This document shows positions 57,579-64,000 of a stretch of DNA of 64,000 nt, one piece after another. The notes beneath the pieces were generated by a model. The model saw only the letters and a program-made list of their open reading frames with translations, had not been told where the DNA came from and searched no databases. Positions within the stretch are counted from its first letter, which is position 1; each line of letters opens with the position of its first letter. This stretch comes from Penium margaritaceum (Eukaryota > Streptophyta > Zygnematophyceae > Desmidiales > Peniaceae). A program made the position numbers and the translations under genes. The stretch lies in contig SZWC01004737.1 in NCBI GenBank assembly GCA_023375785.1, forward strand, positions 63,088-127,087, written 5' to 3'.

Positions 57579-58145
57579 ATGGTCCTTTCTCCACCCGGCA
57601 CTGGCACTCATCTCACACGCTCTGTCACAAGAAGCTCGGGAGTGAACCGCGGGATGGCCTCCGCGATGGCTCCTCCCTCAAGCCCGGGGTCCGCGCCTCC
57701 AAACAGGGGGGGTGGTGGCACCACGAGACGCCATACCCGGCAACAGTCCACGGGCCAGGCCAGGACACCTGCGGCCGGCACAGGATGCTCCGCTCCTCCT
57801 GCAGCAGTGGCACCACCACCCAGCGTCCCCCAGCCATCCGCCCCTCCCGCACCCCAAGCAGCAATAACTGCAGCAGTAGCATCCCCGGTGCACTTCCGGC
57901 ATCAGGTCCCTCCGCACCCCCAGCAGTGGCAACGGCACCAGTGGTGTCACCTAGCGTACCCCCCGCATCCGTCCTTCTGCTTCCCTAGCAACAGCAGCAT
58001 CATCGGACGTACCTCTTCTACTTGGTCCTTCCGCGCCGACCACGCATTCTTTCTCCCACCCGCCTCACGCAGAAGCCCGGCACGCGGAACACCACAACCA
58101 CTGTTAAGACCAGAACGATCATGTACGGTGCACGCACCAGCTTAG
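57579..58145 (+). pseudogene. E1 Pro/Ser/Ala-rich linker region
   Basis: 188-codon open frame starting ATG at 57579 (MVLSPPGTGTHLTRSV). It is rich in Pro, Ser, Ala, Gly and Thr, with no domain seen, and is likely a disordered region. The other frames are also open because of the composition, so the exact frame is uncertain. From about 58022 the sense appears to move to another frame. Confidence 0.3.
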
Positions 58146-58870
58146 AAGAGGAAAGCTCGGGTGATAGCGGTGATCAACCCAGGGCCACCCACTTGTTGAA
58201 CATAGTCAGCAGTGTCATCACGCACCTGCAGGAGTAATTGTTGGAGGCAATCCGAGCGGAAGTGGCACGCTCTCTCTTTGAGAAGAACTGGCAGATGGTC
58301 CTAAAGGGTGCGGCAAAGGCTGTACTGGGCCTTAAGCAGCAGGGACGGCAGGACCATTTGCTGGAAACGGCAGGCCCGGAGCATCTCATTTTGGCGCTCC
58401 AGGACGTCCTCAACTCTCATCCAGAACAAGCTCATAGCATGACAGGCGTGGCAGCATTCCTCGACACGGAGCAACCAGATCACTGAGTGGACGTTGCCTG
58501 CGGATGGTGGCTCCAGGTACGCCGCAATCAGGATAAGGACCCCACGCGGCGCTATGTGCACCTTCTTCAGGAACGAGCCTGGGCCCTGACCATCTACCAT
58601 GCCTACCTGATGCCAGCAGGAACGGAGGAGGTACCGTGCAGGAAGATTGGGGCAAAATCATGGAGGTGGGGTTACCTCTAACGGGCCATTGCCACCAGGT
58701 GGGGAGCGCGGCACGCGGCCCAGGGTCCCACACACTTCTCCAAAGCAGAGCGACAGAACAACGGCTGGTACGTGGCCATTGAGAAATGTTGGCACCTGAT
58801 CCAAGAGGACGGAATCCGCCAAAGGATCGCAATCGCGGTGGTGGAGGAATTGGGAAGGCCTTGCAAGTAG
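58022..58870 (+). pseudogene. E1 helical region of unknown function
   Basis: One frame with in-frame stops at 58235 (TAA), 58484 (TGA) and 58679 (TAA). It reads LLEAIRAEVARSLFEKNWQ, ILALQDVLNSHPEQAHSM, YVHLLQERAWALTIYHAY and GWYVAIEKCWHLIQEDG between stops. Long amphipathic helices are likely. I see no RT boxes (no F/YxDD, no LPQG). Unknown family. Confidence 0.4.
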
Positions 58871-58881
58871 TGGGCTAACCA

Positions 58882-59940
58882 TTGAAGGAGGAGGCCTTAC
58901 GACACTGGGCACGGGAGGCCGTTGATGTATGCCGGGAAGAGAAGAACCGCGTCCTCACGGAAGCGGAGGAGGCCCGTAACTACCTAAGGGATACTCCCGA
59001 GCTCTCCCAGACGCGGAGCAAGCTGCAGGTAGTATGGCAGCAGGAGAAGGAGGAACAGCGGAAGGAGGCCGAGGCAATCGCGGACCGTGTACTGGCAGAT
59101 CTTGAGGAAGAAACGCAGATGGCGGTAACCGCGCATGCGCCTCTAGAGGGTGAGGCGACGACAAAGCAGGAGATGGCAAAAAAACGCGAAGAAAACGCCA
59201 AACGGGCAGCAGCGGAAACGGCGGCGGCCGCAGCTACAAGCGTGGCAGGAGCAGCAACCGTGACAGGAACAAGAGCGACAGAGGCAACAAAGGGACGGGC
59301 AGCTGCAGGAAAGACTGCGGAAGCAACGGAGCAGGCAGGGGAGGAAAGGACGCGGGCTCACGTAGCTGCTCGAGTTGAGCCGGGAGAGGCAGCAGCCGAT
59401 AAAGGAGAACTGAAGGATAAGCCGCGCCCGGCTCTGTCGGCAGTCACGCGCAAGAGGCAAGCCAAGCTCTGAAAGGCAGCTCGAAAGGCCGCAGCCTCGG
59501 TGGCCGCCGGCAAACAGGCTGCCCCATCTCACGTTGCCTCAGCCAGCCGCGTAGCCACCCCATTCAAGAGGCAGGCTGCAGGTGGTCCAGCACCATCCGC
59601 GGAAACCACGCCAACATCCCGCCAACGAGATGATGGCAAGCGAGCGGTGGAAGGTAGTGCCGCCGTCGAGCCTCCCGCTAAACCCAGCAAGTCGCGCCAA
59701 CAACCGCAGGACACCCCTCCCAACATTGACCCTCTGCAATTGGCGCACGCCCAACAAGACGTCGCCTAGGCAACGGCGCTGCTTATGACGGTGTTCCGCA
59801 GCGTGCCAATGCCGGTTGACTCGGTCCCAGCCCAACTTCGGCCCTTCCTTGGAGATAGGGGCACCGCGGATGTCCACGGAAAAGGGCCCGCAGCCAGCAG
59901 CGCGGCTGCAGTGGCTAAAAAGGAGGCCGGGGCAGTGGTG
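58882..59940 (+). pseudogene. E1 coiled-coil, Ala/Glu/Lys-rich region
   Basis: 196-codon open block (58882-59472) rich in Ala, Glu, Lys and Arg, with heptad-like spacing (EEARNYLRD, QQEKEEQRKEAEAIADRVLADLEEE written in parts here), consistent with a coiled coil. The same frame continues after a TGA (59470) and a TAG (59767) through a basic Ser/Pro/Ala-rich stretch to about 59940. It stays in frame with the integrase domain downstream, so the ancestral protein probably linked coiled coil and integrase. Function unknown. Confidence 0.45.
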
Positions 59941-60231
59941 ATCTCTGAGCTCAGCAGATCGTAGGGAGATGAGGAGGATCAGCCTATCGCAAGTGGGCCA
60001 GGCCTGCAGCGACTACCTCATGCCGCAATACCACGGCGACCGGAGGCAGAGACGACCGAGGTTTGCAAGGGATAAGGCAGGCGTCACGGAGGACCCCCAA
60101 AAACCGGGCTGCGGGACCGATGGGATGAGGGCAATATGCGCGAGGTGGGAATCCTCCGTCTCTTCCCCGCGCCGGAAAGTTGGGATCGGAAGCCTCTTGT
60201 GTACAACGAAGAGAACCTCAAGCAGTTTTAG
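59941..60231 (+). pseudogene. E1 linker before integrase
   Basis: Same frame as the coiled-coil and integrase blocks, with stops at 59962 (TAG), 60087 (TAA) and 60229 (TAG). It reads WDEGNMREVGILRLFPAPE before the last stop. No domain is recognised. Confidence 0.3.
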
Positions 60232-61398
60232 GTGATGAAAGCGGAGCAAGACGACAGGCGGGTGCGGGGCTTGACAGGAAAAGTGGCCGAGACAAAGGAG
60301 AAGCCGGAGGAAGCGAGCACGAAGAAATCAGCTCGGAAGGGACCGATGGAAACGCAGGATTGGCGGATCTGGCAGACGGCACACATCCTGCTCCGCGCCA
60401 CTACCAAGGAGCAGCATGAGGAGGAAACGCGGAAGGGGTATGAGACATTGGAGGCGAAGCTGGGGGTAACATTTGACCGGCGAAAAAAGGATGACCTCGC
60501 CTGCCTCTGCGAACACTATGCATGGGAGAGCAGAAGGCTATGGCGTACCTCGTCAATGGTATTATGGGTGCCCCCGCCCGTACCGCAGAAGGTGGTAGTC
60601 GAAGCATACCATCACCACCATCATACCGGCATGCAGGCACTGAAGGATGGCCTGTTTCTGATCGTACACGTGCCAAACCTTGCGGCGTTGGTCCGGGAGG
60701 TGGTGTAGCACTGTGCCCCCTGTGAACGGAGTCCGAAAGTAACGCCGCGGGACATGTCCATCTTTCTGCCCTCTCCCATCGGTGAGCCCCTGGACCGCAT
60801 CATCATCAACTTCCATGGGTCGCGTCCCCGCCGCGCGCAAGGAGAGCGGTATTGGATCCCGGTAGTGGACCACTTCACGAAGTACATCTGGGTCCTTGTC
60901 GTCCCCGAAAAGTCCTCCGCTCGAGCAGCCCGCTTCATTTGGGAAGAGATTTTGTACCGGTTTCGAGGGTGCCGCGTGTTTCACATTTACAACGGCACCG
61001 AGTTTGTGGGGTCGTTCCGCAAGGAGCTCGCAAAATGGGGCATGCAGCATGTACACTCCGGGCGGTACCGGCCCCAATCCTGGGGGCAGGTGGAGAGGTT
61101 ACATGATATCATAGAACGGGCAGTGGCGACCGCGGAGAGCAAGGACTGGGGGGAAACTCTGAAAAATACCGCACACTTCATCAATACAATACCAAGTCGT
61201 GCTACGTCGATCTCCCCACATGCCATCCTCTTCGGGCAGCCTCCCCGCGCGCCACTGGGTATGCCGCAGATACCACTGCGGTTGCCGCAGGAGCAAAGGA
61301 GCAGCAACATGGTCGCTCGGAGGAGGAGCGAGAAGCAGCCAGTAACCGAGAAGTTCAGAAGTGGTTTCGGGAGCGGTGCCGGAAGACAAATGCGGTGA
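60232..61398 (+). pseudogene. E1 integrase-like domain with altered DDE residues
   Basis: A gypsy-type H2C2 finger begins in EAYHHHHHTGMQAL and ends in HCAPCE (60709-60723), with a TAG (60706-60708) just before the first Cys. The core follows: DRIIINFHGS, IPVVDHFTKYIWV, HIYNGTEFVG, RPQSWGQVERLHDII, FINTIPSRAT and ILFGQPPRAPLG. Against the family, the first catalytic Asp is Asn (60808-60810), the second is Tyr (60988-60990), and the Glu is kept (61093-61095). Spacing between the second and third is 35 codons, as in D,D35E enzymes. It cannot be catalytically active as read. The sense moves to another frame near 61260-61310. Confidence 0.85.
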
Positions 61399-61733
61399 GG
61401 GTCGAGGCACGACTCCGGGCCTCTGTCTCGGCCTGGCACAGATGTGACGCCGCAAACCAACGCCTGAACCACGGCCAAATCATGGAAGGAAACCTGGTCT
61501 ACCTCCGCCCATTTCTAGGCACGGGGCACAAAGCTGAGGAGGCGCGGAAAGTGTACTGCGTGGCCACCATGGACGCAAGACATGTTTGGCTGGAAGGACT
61601 AGAGGTATTCAGCGAGCGGAGCTACCCGGCTACCGAGCTCGTCCTCTTACCCGCGGCTTGGCAGACACACATCCCAGGCACGGGAGGAGAGCGTCCTCCG
61701 CTTGAGGAACAAAAAGTCTCAAGAGGATGGTGA
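61300..61733 (+). pseudogene. E1 integrase C-terminal part
   Basis: In the next frame the reading continues as REAASNREVQKWFRERCRK, VSAWHRCDAANQRLNHGQ, then MEGNLVYLRPFLGTGHKA. This resembles the small C-terminal DNA-binding part of gypsy integrases, which has a DLVYLR-like strand. It ends at TGA (61731). The match is by pattern only. Confidence 0.45.
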
Positions 61734-62005
61734 GCGAAGGAAGTATTGGAGCAGTGCGAGGCTTAAGTGTCGGAGCAGGAGCAAGCGTGGAGCCAAGAAC
61801 CCCGGGCAGAGAAGCCAGCGGAGGGCTCCGATGAGCAAGAAGGCACCGCAGGGGAAGTTCACTTGGGACAATAGTGGCGAGGGGAGGAGCAAAGGGATCA
61901 GTGACATGAACAGCAAGAGCTGCCAGGACAGCCAGAGCAGCAGCAGCCAGGCAGTGGGGAACAACCCCGAGGGCGCCCACAGCCACCCCGCGAAAAGGTG
62001 CACGC
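61734..62005 (+). other. E1 spacer between integrase and cysteine-rich tail
   Basis: Basic and Ser/Gln-rich in the open frames (61702-62070), with no domain seen. Probably a decayed linker. Confidence 0.3.
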
Positions 62006-62617
62006 ATGAGCCCCCGCGAACTGGCTGCCTACACGGGCCCCTGTGTCTGGTGTGGGGACAACTTGCCTGAACAGCTGCTCTTTCAGGTCGTGTGTCGCGT
62101 CTGCGGCCAATCAGAACACCAAGGGCTGGCAAAGAGCTGCATTGGGCAAAACTGCACTTGTCTGAAGTGCATCAGTGAGGATCGGGAAGAGGGAGCGGAG
62201 AAGGAGACGGGAGGGGATGATGGAGCAGGTCCACACACAGGAGGTGGAGAAGCGCGCGGACGATGGGACCCGGAGAAGGAAGAGGAGGAAGAGGAGGAGG
62301 AGGAGGAGGAGGAGGAGCATGCCGGAGCCCGGCTAGGACCCCGCATGGTCTCAGGAGCCACCATGAGACAATGGCAGCAGGAAGGACAGATGGCAGCTGC
62401 GGAGCAGGCCAGAAAGGAGAAGGAGAGTAAAACGTGTGCCCAATGTGGGCTTTGTTGGCACCGCACTGCGGAGGATTGTAAAACCTGCCGTCGTCGGTTA
62501 TGCGAGAAGTGTCTGAAGCGGTCGAGGAACAAGGCCGGGGAACAGAGCGGACCTAGGATGTGTGGACATTGCTGCCGGGAAGCGGAGAAGCATCATGGAG
62601 TCCGGAAGCTGCCCTGA
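62006..62617 (+). pseudogene. E1 cysteine-rich region 1 (zinc-finger-like, 203 codons)
   Basis: Open frame of 203 codons, MSPRELAAYTGPCVWCGDN to RKLP. It has repeated C-x2-C pairs (CVWC, CRVC, CTCLKC, CAQC, CKTC, CEKC, CGHCC) and His residues between them, as in tandem zinc-binding fingers. An acidic stretch (polyGlu from a GAG/GGA repeat at 62274-62318) separates the first finger group from the second. A TGA (62615) interrupts the frame, which then continues. Likely role is protein or chromatin binding; that is inference. Confidence 0.55.
62274..62318 (+). repeat. GAG/GGA trinucleotide repeat
   Basis: Purine-rich repeat coding for a run of Glu in the open frame. Likely length-variable. Confidence 0.85.
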
Positions 62618-62970
62618 ATGACCAAGGAAGGAAAGGAAGTGGACTCTGAGAATGAGGAGCAAGAGCCATCCGTGGAAAAAGTGCATGCCGCGCAGTGTCC
62701 CACTTGTGCCAAGACCGTTAGCGAGGGCGGAAAGGTGTGCCAAGTGCACAAAGTTGGCCCATCTGGCCTGCTTGGTCACACACAGCTCCTCCTAGGCGGG
62801 ACAATGCCACGAATGTGTGGGCAACACGCTCCAGGAGGGAGGAGCCTCGCTCGCATATGACGATATGACGCTGGAACCAGTCTGCGTGAACTGTGAGACT
62901 GGGCTGACAGAGTTCGGCAAGGCATGCAGAATGTGCCCTGTGATATGTCACCTACGGTACGGAGGACAGT
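62618..62970 (+). pseudogene. E1 cysteine-rich region 2 (PHD-like, frameshifted)
   Basis: Begins in the same frame as region 1 (CPTCAKTVSEGG) and moves frame near 62732 to CAKCTKLAHLACL. It continues after a TAG (about 62785) with CHECVGNTL and then CVNCETGLTEFGKACRMC. C-x2-C-x4-H-x2-C is the central pattern of a PHD finger, flanked by C-x2-C pairs on both sides. The reading ends at TGA near 62969 and resumes in the next frame. Confidence 0.5.
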
Positions 62971-63405
62971 GAAAAGAGGGCATTTGGACCTGGATCGCTG
63001 CCGGGACCAAGAGCGGAAAAGCAAGTGGAAGTCCCCTAGTCAACGTCACTGTTGTGGGGCCAACTGCTTTGGACGACGGAGTGAGGTTGTCTAGCACTGC
63101 AAACATTGCGGACAGTTGGCCCATGGCTCATGTGTCGAGGAAGTGGGACGGAGCGAGGAGGGGAAGAAGATTTACCGGTGCTCCAGTTACAAGAAATATG
63201 AGCAAGCGCCCCACTGCTCCTCGTGCAAGAAGCTGGTGAGCGTGTCCACCATAGAAGCGTGGTGTGCCCGATGCAGACTCTTTGTTCACGACAAATGCAT
63301 GGCAAGGTACCAGCGGGAAGGGGGATAAGCGGAGAAGTACTGCCGACCTTGCCAGGAGCAGGACCATCCCAGGCCTCATGGAAAGTTCAAGCGCGTACCA
63401 CGCTG
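62971..63405 (+). pseudogene. E1 cysteine-rich region 3 (PHD-like fingers)
   Basis: Reads VKRGHLDLDRCRDQE, HCCGANC, a TAG (63092-63094), CKHCGQLAHGSCVEE and then a complete PHD-like set: CSSC, CARCRLFVHDKC (63263-63298) and, after a TAA, CRPC. The order C-x2-C ... C-x2-C-x4-H-x2-C ... C-x2-C matches the C4HC3 layout. The residue two before the last Cys pair is aromatic or similar, as in PHD fingers. The final stop is near 63405. PHD fingers read histone tails in other proteins. Confidence 0.55.
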
Positions 63406-63957
63406 AGAGACTCGGGGACAGAGTCATTCGAAAGGGGGGATTGGGGGCATCAGTGTTAAGCATGTTTCTGCCGTTGATCCGCGTAGGGGCCAATCCGCGG
63501 AGACGGGACCTCGGCAAGCTGAGAACCGCGCAAGGAACGCTGACTCCCGTAGATGCGGTTGAGCATAGGGTGGCGCGGAATCTAGGTGCGGAGAGTATAG
63601 GTAGCTGCAGGGAAGCGGGCGCAGGTTGGCATTGTCACCGGCGGCGACTTCCCTACGGCTATCTCAAGTGCTTGTGGCGGGAGAAGAGAAAGGCGAGAAG
63701 TAGTGGCGGGGAAATCCGCGGCACAAAGGGAACAAGAACCAAGCCGCGGTAAAAGACGCGCGGTCACTGAAATTGCGCAGGAAGGTCAGCGGATGGACGG
63801 AGCAATCTGGGGAGCAACATCAATCAACACAAAAGGCTGAAGCATCAATCACGGAAGAATCACTGAAGACGTACCGCGGGAGACAAAGATTCAAGAAAGA
63901 ATACAAAGACCGCACACACAAGCAACGGATGTAGAAAATTACAAGTAGAGGATAATG

Positions 63958-63960
<3 letters not shown>
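63406..63960 (+). other. E1 3' region, no gene seen
   Basis: About 550 bases after the cysteine-rich tail. Overlapping short frames exist but show no domain. The last 200 bases are A-rich on plus and free of long frames, consistent with a 3' untranslated part. Confidence 0.4.

Positions 63961-63992
<32 letters not shown>
63961..63992. repeat. (TG)16 microsatellite
   Basis: Sixteen TG units near the window end. Confidence 0.97.
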
Positions 63993-63993
<1 letters not shown>

Positions 63994-64000
63994 ACAAGAC

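Larger units (their letters stand above)
56503..64000 (+). mobile_element. E1: 5'-truncated integrase-bearing element, no RT seen
   Basis: From the satellite junction a reading frame is open at once, with no LTR, so the left end is truncated or was joined to the array by breakage. The order on plus is unknown N-terminal region, aspartic protease, Pro/Ser-rich linker, helical and coiled-coil region, integrase-fold domain (H2C2 finger plus core), integrase C-terminal part, and a cysteine-rich tail with PHD-like fingers. No RT or RNase H motif is seen between protease and integrase, where Ty3/gypsy elements have them. Many nonsense codons and several frameshifts show decay. It could be an internally deleted gypsy-type element or a Ginger-like DNA transposon, whose transposase is related to gypsy integrase. 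The right end lies beyond the window. Confidence 0.65.

Noticed and set aside
58022-59940. A hidden reverse transcriptase between protease and integrase of E1
   Set aside because: I looked for F/YxDD, LPQG and RNase H motifs in the three plus frames and found none; the text is helical and Ala/Glu/Lys-rich instead.

Overview
The window is eukaryotic repeat DNA, probably from a plant or streptophyte-alga genome. The reasons are Ty1/copia elements of the plant type, and primer-binding sites that match two different parts of a plant-type initiator tRNA-Met. I see no intact host gene, no rRNA gene and no functional tRNA gene. A charophyte alga would fit, but I cannot fix the species from sequence alone.

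About half of the window (1-3217, 6576-16284, 22678-29646, 33426-34613, 40878-47009, 51158-56502) is one tandem satellite. Its monomer is about 190 bp. Six diverged monomer types, called M1 to M6 here, follow each other in fixed order and make a higher-order repeat (HOR) of about 1.14 kb. The order stays in phase across every insertion, so the window was once one continuous array. A few hybrid or shortened monomers mark unequal exchange.

Five retroelement insertions interrupt the array, all with the coding strand on minus. A1 (3218-6575) and the tandem A2/A3 (16285-22677, three LTRs around two interiors) belong to one non-autonomous LTR family. B1 (29647-33425) is a related family. C1 (34614-40877) is a full-length but decayed copia element (gag, protease, integrase, RT, RNase H). 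C2 (47010-51157) is a young copia element with nearly identical LTRs that lacks almost all of RT and RNase H. A sixth element, E1 (56503 to the window end, plus strand), joins the satellite inside a reading frame. It carries an aspartic protease, a coiled-coil region, an integrase-fold domain with two of its three catalytic residues replaced, and a long cysteine-rich tail with PHD-like fingers. It has no recognisable reverse transcriptase.

The pieces relate as follows. The satellite is the landing platform. All six element junctions fall in the same 50-bp stretch of the monomer, and four are in the same monomer type. The A and B families use the classic 3'-end tRNA-iMet primer site, while C1 and C2 use the anticodon arm of the same tRNA (half-tRNA priming). 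A, B and C2 could move only with enzymes supplied in trans. All coding regions contain nonsense changes, many of them explained by C-to-T change, and no element here looks autonomous now.
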